A stretch of 34,781 nucleotides of DNA from Prolixibacteraceae bacterium (GCA_028282195.1 JANQII010000118.1:1-34781), one strand, 5' to 3'. Numbered from the stretch's first letter, positions 7,175 through 17,192 are shown. A program made the numbers and translations. The notes: generated by a model from the letters alone, not told the origin.

Positions 7175-9562
7175 TTAGATTATAGTTCTCAGGGAAATGA
7201 TAAAATTCCGTCCGGGTGCTACAATCCCTGAAGAATAGGGACGGTATCTTTCGCTGAAAATATTTTCGACACCCAGGTTCAGATAGTATTTTTCGTAGAA
7301 AAGGAATGATGATTTAATGTTGAAAGTCATCCAGGAAGGTGAATACGGGTTGCCGTTTTTATCTATTGCATACAAGTAGGCTTTATCTCTTTCTGATTCA
7401 GCAAGATTCTGGTAAGAAATTGAACCATTGTATTTCAGGTAAAGATCAAGTTTGGTTTTACCATCGTCAAAAACTAAATGTGAAGAACCAAAGAAAGGTG
7501 CTACATGCCTGACCGGAAGCCCATTATTGTCTTCGCCAAGGTTGAGGGTAATTGAATTTCGGGTAGATAGTTTTTGATTAAAAAGGTACTCTAATGAAAA
7601 ACTACCGCCATATATATGGGCGTAATCCGCATTGATTAATGCCTGAACTTTGCTCATTTCACCTTCATATAGCACTGAGTCCTGTCCATTCATCGTATAA
7701 TCCCTGCGCACCATCACATCATCCAGGAAAGTATAAAACAGGTTTAATTCCAGCTTAGCTTTATTGGCATAACTTCTTATAATCCCTAATTCGAAATTAG
7801 TTGCTTTTTCAGGTTTAAGATCCGGGTTTGGAATAATTAAATGTCCCGGGGTGGAGTCAAATACTTTTGCAATGTCATCAATATTTGGTGAACGAAAACC
7901 AGTTGAAATAGTTGTATTTAGTTGCCAGTTTGGGATCGGGTGATAAACAAGCCCAATGTTGCCTGTAAGAGATGAATGTCTATTGCTAAAATCGTCTTCC
8001 GGGAAATTAAAAAACCGGGTGTCGAAAATTCCCTGCAGCCAGGTAAAGGTATATCTGCTTCCGGCATGAAAAGCAAAACGTTTGTTCAAGGTTAGCTTGT
8101 AGCTTAGGTATGCAGCCAAACTCGAACTTTCAGATCCATCAGGGTATCGGGTTGATGTTTTTTCAGTACTTCCGGTATTGATGTTTCTATTTTCTGCGGA
8201 AGAATGTACAAGATTATAACTCCCTTCAATTCCGTAGTAAATAAAGTTATTTACATCGATCTGCTTATCCAGATCAAAATTTAATGTTAATACATCTAAA
8301 TCCTCTTTCCGAGTGGATATTGTTTCAGCATTTAATTTACGGCTGTGCCTGCTTTCTTTATATTCCTGCCAGCCTAGAGTTAGGTTAAGTTGATCAACTA
8401 AGAATGATTTTGCCTGATGCTTTGCCTGAAAAGAATGGAGTTTCCATTCCTGGGGGCCATAGTACCACTCGGCATATTTTAATTGATCTCCTGATGTCTG
8501 TATAAGCCTGTCGTAACGAGGGATATCTGATGATTTGGAAAAATGGAATGCATAGTTAATATCCCATTGGTTATTTGGCCTGAATCGAAATTTCTGTAAA
8601 ATATTATACTGATTGTAGCCCGTTTCCACCTGTTTTCTGTTGTTATCATTCTCCTCAATTTTATCAGGACTTCCAGGGATAACAAAACTGTCTCGTAAAT
8701 ACTCATCCGGACCATTTGTCCCCATTAGCAAGTCATCAAAATCAGAAAAAGTAATACTGGTAAGTGTTGCCCATCTCTCTGTTCCGAAATTTAAATCAGC
8801 ATGAATTGTTTTTTCAAAGTTTGCGCTGGAATATCTTGCTGAAACATGTCTGGATTGTTTGTATAGCTTTGATGTTGATAGTTTTGGAGATAAGGTTTGA
8901 TAATGAATCACACCTCCCAGTGCGTCACTGCCGTATATTACTGAGCTTGGTCCAAAAATTACTTCCGTTTGTTTAATTGAGGACGGATCAAGAGCAATTG
9001 CATTGTGTAAGTTCCCATTTCTGTAAATTGCGTTATTCATTCTTATACCATCGACCACTAAAAGTAAGCGGTTTGCAGAAAACCCCCTTATCATGGGACT
9101 TCCGCCGCCCAGTTGGCTTTTTTGAATGAAGATTCCTCCTTTGCTTTCCAATAAATCAGCGGCAGTTTGAGGGTTTTCAAATGAAATATCATTTAAATCA
9201 ATACTTACAATCTTATTTGGAACTTCAAGTTTCGATTGTTCCCTTCTATTTGCAGAAATCACTATTTCATTAAGACTAACCGGATCTTCAATTAGCCTGA
9301 TTTTATAATTCTGTGACCAGATTTTATTCAGATTTGTTTTATGCTTTAGGTAAGATGAATGTTGAAAGATAAGCAGATCATTTTTTGAGAAGATACTTAA
9401 ATCTGCTTTCCCAAATTTATCTGTTTCAGTAGATTTTGTAGCTGAATGAATCAATACACCATCAATGGCTGCACCACTTTTTGAATCGTAAACAAAAACT
9501 TCCTGGGCATTAATACTTACTGCTAACAAAAGCAGAAGTGAGATTATAATTGTTTTAGGCAC
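7175..9562 (-). CDS. TonB-dependent outer-membrane receptor, heme/hemoglobin type
   Basis: This 795-residue outer-membrane receptor has a signal peptide (about 1-19, ending INAQ), a carboxypeptidase-regulatory-like domain (about 20-95), a plug (about 105-225, with GGGSPMIRGFSANRLLLVVDG and the IYGSDALGGVI plug end) and a 22-strand barrel to a terminal hydrophobic strand. The plug wording is that of the heme/hemoglobin receptor group. In the barrel, F556-R-S-P and N579-P-D-L resemble the FRAP and NPNL boxes of heme receptors, with His574 between them where those proteins carry a ligand-binding His. Heme uptake is therefore likely but not proven; a siderophore is the alternative. The start is GTG with an in-frame TAA directly upstream, so no longer start exists. 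It follows the glycosyltransferase by 53 nt and may share its transcript. Confidence 0.75.
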   Translation of the reverse strand: MPKTIIISLLLLLAVSINAQEVFVYDSKSGAAIDGVLIHSATKSTETDKFGKADLSIFSKNDLLIFQHSSYLKHKTNLNKIWSQNYKIRLIEDPVSLNEIVISANRREQSKLEVPNKIVSIDLNDISFENPQTAADLLESKGGIFIQKSQLGGGSPMIRGFSANRLLLVVDGIRMNNAIYRNGNLHNAIALDPSSIKQTEVIFGPSSVIYGSDALGGVIHYQTLSPKLSTSKLYKQSRHVSARYSSANFEKTIHADLNFGTERWATLTSITFSDFDDLLMGTNGPDEYLRDSFVIPGSPDKIEENDNNRKQVETGYNQYNILQKFRFRPNNQWDINYAFHFSKSSDIPRYDRLIQTSGDQLKYAEWYYGPQEWKLHSFQAKHQAKSFLVDQLNLTLGWQEYKESRHSRKLNAETISTRKEDLDVLTLNFDLDKQIDVNNFIYYGIEGSYNLVHSSAENRNINTGSTEKTSTRYPDGSESSSLAAYLSYKLTLNKRFAFHAGSRYTFTWLQGIFDTRFFNFPEDDFSNRHSSLTGNIGLVYHPIPNWQLNTTISTGFRSPNIDDIAKVFDSTPGHLIIPNPDLKPEKATNFELGIIRSYANKAKLELNLFYTFLDDVMVRRDYTMNGQDSVLYEGEMSKVQALINADYAHIYGGSFSLEYLFNQKLSTRNSITLNLGEDNNGLPVRHVAPFFGSSHLVFDDGKTKLDLYLKYNGSISYQNLAESERDKAYLYAIDKNGNPYSPSWMTFNIKSSFLFYEKYYLNLGVENIFSERYRPYSSGIVAPGRNFIISLRTII

Positions 9563-9615
9563 TTATCCGGTTTTTTAATAAAGATAATTTTTTTTCAATG
9601 CCGAATAAGCAATAA

Positions 9616-10614
9616 TTATGCCGAAAAAACAATCTTTTTAAGGATTTCAAAAGTATTATCGGGATAATTAATGTGAAGAAGTTGTTCACTTTTCAGCCAT
9701 TCATTTATTGCATCGTTTTGATTTTTCAATTCAGGAAGAACGGGAATACCCATATTCTTTAAAAACGCAGCGTTGCAAGCTTGCTCATATTGATTTTTCA
9801 TGGGAATAACACAAAGTTTTTTCCCCATAAAGATTGCTTCTGCCGGTGTTTCAAATCCAGCAGTGCAAAGTATTCCGTTGCTGGAGGTAAATGACTTCGT
9901 GAACTTTTCTAAAGAAACAGGTTGAAAATGCACATTGTCTTTAGAATGAGGAGCATCGCAATGTTTTGAAAAAACTTCCCATCTGGTTTGCTCAAAATGT
10001 TTGAGATTTTCGAATATCTCATCATCACTGTAAGCCGGAAGGTAAACTGTGAAATGACCATTGTTTTTTGGAATAGCTTCCCGTATAGTCGGGCGGATTA
10101 CGGGAGTAAAGTTATGATTGTCTAAAGTTTGAAAATGAAACCCGTAATTTTGATTGGCAGGAGCATAGTTTCTTAAAATGAAATGACCCAAAAGATCGGT
10201 TGAACCTGGTTTAGGGGCATTAGGGTGAAGTACAGCATTTTGGTGGCTAACACCAATGCATTTTTTTTTCCTGAGTTTGCAAGCCCATGCTGAAACAGGT
10301 TCAAAATCGGAGATTACAATATCGTATTTTTTTACGGGAAGTTTGAAAATATCTCTTATTAAGCGAAAAGGCTTCATTTTAAAAAGGGTTTTTAAAATAC
10401 TCACTCCTCCTTTTTTCCCGAAAATGAAACTTAATCCATAAAATTGGTATTGAACTGAGAAAGGTAATTTTATGTCCCCCTGGATACCACTAACCATTAC
10501 ATCGGTTTCAGCCAGTTCTTTTAAAAGGGGTACTACTTCAATGGCACGGGCTAAATGTCCGTTTCCTGTGCCTTGAATGGCATACAAAATTCTTATGTGC
10601 TTTTTTTCTTTCAA
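9616..10614 (-). CDS. Glycosyltransferase, GT-B fold, MJ1255/VC2487-like
   Basis: This 332-residue cytoplasmic GT-B glycosyltransferase resembles MurG-like enzymes. The N-terminal loop GTGNGHLARA (15-24) is the acceptor-side glycine loop, and AGFETPAEAIFMGKKLCVIP near 253-272 is the nucleotide-sugar site of the C-terminal domain, including the E-x-x-E-A pattern. The donor and acceptor are unknown; a lipid acceptor would suit its partner. Its TTG start (10614-10612) shares bases with the TGA stop of the upstream phosphoesterase (TTGA overlap), indicating translational coupling. The family call is firm; the biological role is inferred. Confidence 0.75.
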   Translation of the reverse strand: MKEKKHIRILYAIQGTGNGHLARAIEVVPLLKELAETDVMVSGIQGDIKLPFSVQYQFYGLSFIFGKKGGVSILKTLFKMKPFRLIRDIFKLPVKKYDIVISDFEPVSAWACKLRKKKCIGVSHQNAVLHPNAPKPGSTDLLGHFILRNYAPANQNYGFHFQTLDNHNFTPVIRPTIREAIPKNNGHFTVYLPAYSDDEIFENLKHFEQTRWEVFSKHCDAPHSKDNVHFQPVSLEKFTKSFTSSNGILCTAGFETPAEAIFMGKKLCVIPMKNQYEQACNAAFLKNMGIPVLPELKNQNDAINEWLKSEQLLHINYPDNTFEILKKIVFSA

Positions 10615-11450
10615 TTTGCAAGTGCTAATTCCTTGAATAAGGATAGGTAAACTTCTTTTTTATCCGGGATATGAAGATCATCTTCTAAAGTTGAATCATC
10701 ATCATTGCTATTGAAATAGGTCAGTTCCCATTTTCCGTTTTGATATTCAGCAGCTGTAAGGTGTTCAACCCAATCGCCACAATTAATGTAATGAACCTCT
10801 CCTAATTCATTCTTAATTCTTTTTTCACAGGGAATATGGGTATGCCCGCAGATAACTGTTTGGTAATTCTTTTTAGTTGCAGCAGAACCAACTGCTTTTT
10901 CAAAACTTGAAGCTTTTGGTTTTTCTTTAATCAATTTCTTTTTAATGCTTTTGTAGATGATAATTTCTTTCAGCCTTAATGTTCTTAAAAAGAAATTCAG
11001 AGCTTTATTTAACATGGTTAATAGTCCATAAACTGAGGCTCCAAGTTTTGCAAGCCATTTTGCACGGTGGATAATGTGATCAAAAATATCGCCATGAAAA
11101 ATCCAGGTTTTACTACCATCAAGATCCAAAATCAATTGGTTCACAATTTTCAGGTTTCCCATTTCACTTTCATTAAGTTTCCTTAAAAACTCATCGTGAT
11201 TGCCGGTTATGTAGCAAACCTGGGTACCTTTTTCCAGCATTTTAATAATCTGGCGGATTACTTTAAGGTGGGATTTTGGAAAATAATTTCGGCTGAATCT
11301 CCAGGAGTCAATGATGTCGCCATTCAATACCAACATTTTTGGGTTGATTGACTTTAGGTACTTTACCAATGGTTTTGCTTTGCATGCATGGGTGGCCAGG
11401 TGAATGTCTGAAATTACTGAAACTTGCAGTTCCCTTAGTTTTTGATTCAT
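10611..11450 (-). CDS. Calcineurin-like phosphoesterase, LpxH-like
   Basis: This 279-residue metallophosphoesterase has the family's metal-binding blocks in order: D15-I-H17, N43-GDIID (D45), GNH85D, HGDIFD, and a late GHTH plus NCGDW. It resembles UDP-2,3-diacylglucosamine pyrophosphatase (LpxH) and the wider group of Bacteroidota LpxH-like proteins. Essential lpxH usually lies elsewhere and is shorter, so a paralogue acting on another nucleotide-linked lipid or phosphoester is equally possible. The basic, hydrophobic stretch around 128-175 could bind the membrane surface. It is the first gene of a minus-strand operon and overlaps the glycosyltransferase. ATG 11450 is the only good start. 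Confidence 0.75.
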   Translation of the reverse strand: MNQKLRELQVSVISDIHLATHACKAKPLVKYLKSINPKMLVLNGDIIDSWRFSRNYFPKSHLKVIRQIIKMLEKGTQVCYITGNHDEFLRKLNESEMGNLKIVNQLILDLDGSKTWIFHGDIFDHIIHRAKWLAKLGASVYGLLTMLNKALNFFLRTLRLKEIIIYKSIKKKLIKEKPKASSFEKAVGSAATKKNYQTVICGHTHIPCEKRIKNELGEVHYINCGDWVEHLTAAEYQNGKWELTYFNSNDDDSTLEDDLHIPDKKEVYLSLFKELALAN

Positions 11451-11580
11451 ACGTGCAATTTTATTTGCTGCGAAAATCTACATTGTTTGTTAATTACCAG
11501 TTAAATAAAAGTCAATTTAAAGCTATTGAGATTGTTTTTATTCAGATAGTTTTGTTGATATTTGCTGAAAATAATTAAAA

Positions 11581-12159
11581 ATGAAGACCAAAATAAAGCT
11601 TCTTGTTTTATTCGTTATGCTGTTTTCTTGCAAAAAAGAGCGGTTGCCTGTAGTGCAAATAATTACTGATCTTGGAGTAATTGAAGTGATGGTTTTTGCA
11701 GATAAAGCTCCTGTTACTACATCAAATTTTTTAGACTTAGTTGATCAAGGTGCCTATAATAATTCCTCATTTTACCGAGTCGTTCGTATGGATAACCAGC
11801 CCAATAATGATGTAAAAATTGAAGTTATTCAGGGAGGTTTACTCGATGGTCGATTAGTTGATAAGTATAAACCAGTCATTCATGAGAACACAAGGGAGAC
11901 AGGAGTAAAGCACTTGGATGGGGTCATTTCCATGGCGAGATTGGAACCGGGTACTGCCTCAACAGAATTTTTTATTTGCATTGGAGATCAACCCGAACTT
12001 GATTATGGTGGGAAACGGAACCCGGACGGGCAAGGCTTTGCTGCTTTTGGTAAAGTTGTAAAAGGCATGGATGTCGTTCGGACAATCCAGTCTCGAGAAA
12101 ACAAGGGGCAAATGTTAAAGAAAGAAGTGTTGATAAAAGAGATTGTTAGAAAAAAATAA
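11581..12159 (+). CDS. Peptidyl-prolyl cis-trans isomerase, cyclophilin-type lipoprotein
   Basis: This 192-residue protein has a lipoprotein signal (LFSC, lipidated Cys17) and a cyclophilin domain. Family landmarks are APVTTSNFLDLVDQGAYNNSSFYRVV, the GVISMARLEPGTASTEFFICI core and a GFAAFGKVVKGMDVV ending. It should assist proline isomerisation during folding in the periplasm. The residues after the lipid Cys are KKER rather than the acidic stretch used as a surface-export signal in Bacteroidota, so a periplasm-facing anchor is more likely (inference). The gene is divergent from the phosphoesterase (130 nt between start codons) and convergent with susD, sharing a terminator. Confidence 0.85.
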   Translation: MKTKIKLLVLFVMLFSCKKERLPVVQIITDLGVIEVMVFADKAPVTTSNFLDLVDQGAYNNSSFYRVVRMDNQPNNDVKIEVIQGGLLDGRLVDKYKPVIHENTRETGVKHLDGVISMARLEPGTASTEFFICIGDQPELDYGGKRNPDGQGFAAFGKVVKGMDVVRTIQSRENKGQMLKKEVLIKEIVRKK

Positions 12160-12189
12160 GAACCTCCCGAAAAATTCCGAAAGGTTCTT
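12158..12189. terminator. Bidirectional intrinsic terminator
   Basis: AAGAACCT (12158-12165) pairs perfectly with AGGTTCTT (12182-12189), flanked by A-rich sequence on the left and TTAAAAT on the right. It lies between the convergent cyclophilin and susD genes and can serve both. Confidence 0.75.
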
Positions 12190-12214
12190 AAAATATTGAT
12201 AATCCTTTTATTGC

Positions 12215-13687
12215 TTATTCGTAGCCTATATTCTGTTCGAGGTTTTCATTTACATCCAATTCAGCATCTGGAATTGGATAGATAAAATCGGTATTTGGGA
12301 AAGTGACCGTTTTAGCTGCCCAATAATCATCACCTCTTACCAGATCTTCACCCCTTCTGGTAATATCATAAATACGATGTCCTTCAAAACACAACTCTCT
12401 CCTTCTTTCTTCTTGAATATCCGTAGCTGTAATTGTTGTGAATAAGGAAGCATTTCTTTTTCCCCTAATTGAATTAATATCTTCAAGAGGAGTTGCACCA
12501 ATAGAACTTCCCGCTTCAAAGTTAGCTTCGGCTCTAATTAAATACATTTCAGATAGACGTAGTAGACGAACATTATCTAATCCTGCAGTACCATCTCTGC
12601 CCGGAAATTTATTTGTGTAGGTAAAACCATTGGTCTCATAAAACATTACAGGTGTTGTTGGAGGTCCATTGTCTGGTTCACCCTCAGCTTTTGTAGCCCT
12701 AATATCTTCAGCTTCGTAAAGAGCTAATAATGCATTAGATACATTGATATCTCCATACCCTCTTGTGTCATACATATAACCAAGTGCTGTAGTTCCAAGA
12801 TACGTAACTTTGTTTAAAGCAAGTTCAAAAATAGATTCCACAGTATTTTCTTTTGCCCAGCTTCCAATATAATCTCCGGGCTCCAGAAGGCTGTAGTTTC
12901 CGCTGTTAATTACAGCTGTTGCATCTTCAGCAGCACCTGCCCAATCTTGTTTATAGAGTTTTACTCGTGCGCGAATCGCTGTTGCTGCATTTGCTCCCAT
13001 ATAATTAGGACCATTCTCTCCCATTAAAGGGATGGACGCATTTAAGTCTGAAAGAACTTGATCGTAAACTTCTTTTACAGTACTCCTGGAAGGGAAAAAG
13101 GTAAACGGATCATCTGTCACAGAGGTTATAACAGGAACACCTCCATGTCCTCCATTACCATCAGGAGTGCCAACTACAACATCAGATGCACTGCTTGGCA
13201 AAGAATATGTTTGAGCAAATAAACGAACAATATCAAAATGAACCATAGCTCTTAATGCTAAAGCTTCACCTTTTAAATGATCTCGTTCTTCTTGTGTACC
13301 GTCTTCAACTAAATCAATATTTGTAATTATAAAATTCAATTGATTTACAACACGATACATAATACCCCATGCATTCCTTGCATCTCTTGATCCGGAAGTC
13401 ATTGAGTAGTCGTATTGTGAAGTCATCCTGTTACTATTCTCAACATTTAGGTTACTATCATCGCCTCTAATATCAGCACTAAGAATGAATCTTTTCCCCA
13501 GATAATTAAGATCAGTAAGGTGATTATAAACAGCAGTCATTGCAATTTGAAGGTTTTCATATGATCCAACTGCATTATCAATTGGTGTAGCAAAGTAGGG
13601 TTCTTTTTCAATAAAATCGTCACAGGACCAAAAAATGGTAAAAGTTGCCAAAAGCAATAGTGAGAACTTTTTTACTATATTTTTCAT
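12215..13687 (-). CDS. SusD/RagB-family nutrient-binding lipoprotein
   Basis: This 490-residue surface glycan/nutrient-binding lipoprotein pairs with the SusC porin encoded just upstream. The lipobox is FWSC with Cys22, followed by DDFIEKE, an acidic stretch of the type that directs Bacteroidota lipoproteins to the cell surface. The N-terminal SusD-like helices (NLQIAMTAVYNHL, YRVVNQLNFIITNID, LKGEALALRAMVHFDIVRLFAQTY) and C-terminal RagB motifs (LRLSEMYLIRAEANFEAG, IQEERRRELCFEGHRIYDITRRG) are all present. The gene starts 19 nt after susC ends. The substrate cannot be deduced, as no degradative enzyme is nearby. Confidence 0.92.
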   Translation of the reverse strand: MKNIVKKFSLLLLATFTIFWSCDDFIEKEPYFATPIDNAVGSYENLQIAMTAVYNHLTDLNYLGKRFILSADIRGDDSNLNVENSNRMTSQYDYSMTSGSRDARNAWGIMYRVVNQLNFIITNIDLVEDGTQEERDHLKGEALALRAMVHFDIVRLFAQTYSLPSSASDVVVGTPDGNGGHGGVPVITSVTDDPFTFFPSRSTVKEVYDQVLSDLNASIPLMGENGPNYMGANAATAIRARVKLYKQDWAGAAEDATAVINSGNYSLLEPGDYIGSWAKENTVESIFELALNKVTYLGTTALGYMYDTRGYGDINVSNALLALYEAEDIRATKAEGEPDNGPPTTPVMFYETNGFTYTNKFPGRDGTAGLDNVRLLRLSEMYLIRAEANFEAGSSIGATPLEDINSIRGKRNASLFTTITATDIQEERRRELCFEGHRIYDITRRGEDLVRGDDYWAAKTVTFPNTDFIYPIPDAELDVNENLEQNIGYE

Positions 13688-13706
13688 ATCAATTTTTTTA
13701 AAGTGT

Positions 13707-16700
13707 TTAGAAATCTACAGTTAAGCCTAAAGTAATTGTTCTCAAAGGTGGATAGAACCAATCTTCAATTCCATTAACCTGAACTTCAGGGTCTTTCCCC
13801 GGGTAATCAGTTAAGGTCAATAGGTTTTGTCCTTGAGCATATACTTTAATATTATCTAAGCCTATAGATTTAGTCACATTATCAGGTATGTTGTATGCTA
13901 GTCTCAGATTTTTCAACCTGGCGTAGTCTGCTTTATGCAAGTATCTGGTTGAGGTGCGGTCAGCATTATTATTACCACCTAAAATAAGTTGTGGAACATC
14001 AGTAATATCTCCAGGTTCTTGCCATCTGTCAAGTGCTTTATCATTTTGATTAACAGACAGGATATAACCACCGTCACTTTCCATAACAAAAGCCCAGCTA
14101 TCATAAATGTAATGTCCTACTGCAAATGTTACTAACGCAGATAATTCAAAGCCTTTGTAAGAGAATGTATTGGTAATACCGCCCTGAAAATCGGGAGAAG
14201 CACTTCCTACAATAACTCTATCATCTGATCCGGGATAGCTATCAACCACATTGCCTTCAGCATCCAACCATTGAGGCGTACCATCATCCGGATTAACCCT
14301 ATGCCAACGTCTTAAGTAAAAAGACTGATAATCTTCACCTACTCTTCTTATTTTAGTTCCGTCAATCAAATCTTTGTCATCAGGTAATTCAAGAACTTCA
14401 GATTTGTTCAACGCAATATTGAAATCAGTAACCCAAGTGAATTTACCTCTTATGTTTTCAGATCTAACCTGGAATTCAAATCCACTATTTCTAAGACTTC
14501 CAAGATTCTTTGGAGAAATAAAGTCTTCATTACTGGGGCTATAAAGACCTGTTGTCGCAGAAACAGGAACATCAAATAAGAAGTCTGAACTCGTTTCAAT
14601 ATAATATTCAATAGAACCGCTAACCCTACTAAATAATGTGAAATCAATAGCCGTGTTAAATTTCTTATTTTTTGCCCAGGTTAAAGCAGGATTTGCATAT
14701 TGTATAAATGATGCTCCTGCATTCCCATTGTAAGTAAAGCCATTATAAGAAAATAATCCAAGAGGAGCATAGTCTCCAATTCCCGATGCATCACCAACAA
14801 CCCCATAACTAACTCTCAGTTTTAGGTCATCAAGGAAATCCATGTTGCTCATGAATTTTTCTTGGGTAATTCTCCAGCTAGCACCTGCTGACCAGAAGTT
14901 ACCATATTTGTTATCAATTCCAAATCTTGAATGTCCATCTCTGCGAACACTACCCGACACATAGTATTTGTTATTGTAGTTATATTCCAAGTGTGAGAAA
15001 AAAGATACAATACTATATTCAGTTGTATTTGTAAATGCAGTTTCAGGTTCAGCAGCAGCAGCTAGTGACCTGAATTTTGGAGTTTCCGGAAGACCTGTTC
15101 CTGAAGCTATAATTCCACTATTTTGCCACTTATTCGCTTCAAAACCACCTAAAACATTCAAATTATGCTTTTCGTTGAAGGTATTGTCCCATGATAATAC
15201 ATTAGAACTTGTCCAGCTTTCAACCGTATTTCTTCCTTCCCTTATTCGGCCACCAACAGTTCGCCCGTCACTAAAAGCACCATTACTGTATTTGAGCTCT
15301 TTAAGGTTGTATATTTCAGTATTTATTGTTGTTTTAAAACTTAGATTATCTAAGAAATTATACTGAGCAAAAGCTTGACCAATAAAATATACCTCATTTT
15401 GAGAATTAATATCCCAGTCCTTAATTGCGACTGGGTTGAAGTTATTAAGCATTCCCAGGTTGGTATTGTTATAAGTGCCATCTTCGTTAAATACAGGAAC
15501 ATTGGGTAACATTAGATCTGCGGCAAGAATTGGACTTGCAAATGCAGATGATCCATTGTTTGAATTTTTCTCGGAATAAGAAACACTCATATTAATCCCA
15601 AAGTTGAATTTATTATTTGCTTTGTGATCAAGGTTGACTCTCGAAGTATATCTTTCAAAATCGGTTCCAATAGTATGTCCTTCCTGTGTAAAATAAGAAC
15701 CTGACACAAAGAATTTAGTTTTTTCAGTTCCGCCTGTAGCACTTAATTCAATGCTGTGGGTCATTGCGTCGAGTGGATCCCTGTAAACAACATCTCCCCA
15801 GTCTGTGGAGTCATTCGTTTGAACATATTCGTCAGCATCTTCCTGAGTCCAGCCAAGACCATTGACAATTGCTTCTGCTGCAAGTTCTTCATATTCTTGC
15901 TTGTTAAGCACATCATACTTATTGTTTGTTTTTTGGGAGAATCCGGATTGTGTATTAAGTTTGAATTTCGTTTCTCCTCTTTTCCCTCTTTTGGTAGTGA
16001 TCAAAATAACACCATTTGATGCTCGTGAACCATACAAAGAAGAGGCAGAAGCATCTTTCAATATTGAAATGCTTTCAATATCATTTGGATTAATATTAGC
16101 AAGAGGGTTTGTTGCTTCCCGACTTGCCATCGAAGATGATTCACTTGTAAATGATACATACTGGGTTCCTAAAACAGGAACTCCATCAATAACATATAAG
16201 GGTTCATTATTTTCCCCCATTGAGCTAATCCCTCTAATACGTACCTGGGTACGTCCCCCGGGTTGACCTGAAGGGCTTGTTGCAACTACTCCGGCAACGT
16301 TACCTTGCAGAGCTTTATCAAGACTGGAGATTGGAACCTGATCTAATTTTTCATCTCCTCTCATCGAACTTATGGAACCGACAATCGATTCCTTCTTTTG
16401 GGTTCCATAAGCAACTACCAGTACTTCATCTACTCCAATTACATCGGGTTCCAGAACTACATTGTAGACATCCAGGGAAGTAATTTGAGTTTCTTTTGGT
16501 TGCATTCCAACAAAAGAAAATACCAATGTTGTTGCATCGGTTGGAACATTTAACTGATAATCACCATCAATTGTAGTGATTGTTCCAATTGTTGTTCCTT
16601 TGACAGTAATAGATACTCCAGGGATAGGTTGACCATCTTCCGCTGAAGTTACATTACCTGTAATTCTTTTGGTTTGTGCCATCAGGATTTGTGATGTGCC

Positions 16701-16739
16701 CAAAAGAATTACCAGAAATAGTAATAATCCTTTTTTCAT
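13707..16739 (-). CDS. SusC/RagA-family TonB-linked transporter, no STN domain
   Basis: This 1010-residue outer-membrane transporter is the channel of the left-hand SusCD complex. It has a signal peptide (about 1-21), a carboxypeptidase-regulatory-like domain (about 26-95), a SusC-type plug (VLVVAYGTQKKESIVGSISS, then NVAGVVATSPSGQPGG, YVIDGVPV and DASASSLYGSRASNGVILITTKRGKRG) and a long barrel ending in the hydrophobic strand TLGLTVDF. Unlike the neighbouring SusC it lacks the N-terminal STN signalling domain, so it is not expected to talk to a FecR anti-sigma factor directly. It is upstream of and co-directional with susD. The 878-nt leader is shared with the divergent sigma gene. Confidence 0.93.
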   Translation of the reverse strand: MKKGLLLFLVILLGTSQILMAQTKRITGNVTSAEDGQPIPGVSITVKGTTIGTITTIDGDYQLNVPTDATTLVFSFVGMQPKETQITSLDVYNVVLEPDVIGVDEVLVVAYGTQKKESIVGSISSMRGDEKLDQVPISSLDKALQGNVAGVVATSPSGQPGGRTQVRIRGISSMGENNEPLYVIDGVPVLGTQYVSFTSESSSMASREATNPLANINPNDIESISILKDASASSLYGSRASNGVILITTKRGKRGETKFKLNTQSGFSQKTNNKYDVLNKQEYEELAAEAIVNGLGWTQEDADEYVQTNDSTDWGDVVYRDPLDAMTHSIELSATGGTEKTKFFVSGSYFTQEGHTIGTDFERYTSRVNLDHKANNKFNFGINMSVSYSEKNSNNGSSAFASPILAADLMLPNVPVFNEDGTYNNTNLGMLNNFNPVAIKDWDINSQNEVYFIGQAFAQYNFLDNLSFKTTINTEIYNLKELKYSNGAFSDGRTVGGRIREGRNTVESWTSSNVLSWDNTFNEKHNLNVLGGFEANKWQNSGIIASGTGLPETPKFRSLAAAAEPETAFTNTTEYSIVSFFSHLEYNYNNKYYVSGSVRRDGHSRFGIDNKYGNFWSAGASWRITQEKFMSNMDFLDDLKLRVSYGVVGDASGIGDYAPLGLFSYNGFTYNGNAGASFIQYANPALTWAKNKKFNTAIDFTLFSRVSGSIEYYIETSSDFLFDVPVSATTGLYSPSNEDFISPKNLGSLRNSGFEFQVRSENIRGKFTWVTDFNIALNKSEVLELPDDKDLIDGTKIRRVGEDYQSFYLRRWHRVNPDDGTPQWLDAEGNVVDSYPGSDDRVIVGSASPDFQGGITNTFSYKGFELSALVTFAVGHYIYDSWAFVMESDGGYILSVNQNDKALDRWQEPGDITDVPQLILGGNNNADRTSTRYLHKADYARLKNLRLAYNIPDNVTKSIGLDNIKVYAQGQNLLTLTDYPGKDPEVQVNGIEDWFYPPLRTITLGLTVDF

Positions 16740-17192
16740 AGACTAAAATTTAAGGTTAACATATTGTAATATTCCAATAGTTTTAAATAGAGGAAAAAGG
16801 GCTTCATGAACTGATGCCCGGTTTGGAGAGTTTTTCGAACTAATCCATCCATATATAATTTTGTAAATACCCATTTACCCCTGAACCAATTACACATAAC
16901 ATTTTTATGCAACCAGTGAAGCCAAACATATTTAAAAAATGTTAATTGACTTTTTTTTATCAATGTTCGAAAAATACTGTCGGGTGAATGGGGATTTTAA
17001 GATTATGAAACGGGAAATTATTGGCAAAGTGCCTTTCGTGTGTAAAAATACGTTGTTGGTTGACTGAAAGCTAACATATGTTGGGTATTTAATGAAATGA
17101 AAAGGTTGTGATTTGATGCTGTAGTTTCTATTTGAATTAGAAATTGTAATAAAAATGAATGATTTGTTAATAAAAATGAGAACCTAATGTGG

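Noticed and set aside
10611-11450. Firm assignment as lpxH
   Set aside because: Metal-binding motifs fit, but the family contains many paralogues, and the coupled glycosyltransferase suggests a different substrate; left without a symbol.
16736-16963. 75-codon minus-strand frame upstream of left susC
   Set aside because: TTG start, aromatic/Lys-rich low-complexity product, stop overlapping the susC start codon, no recognisable domain.
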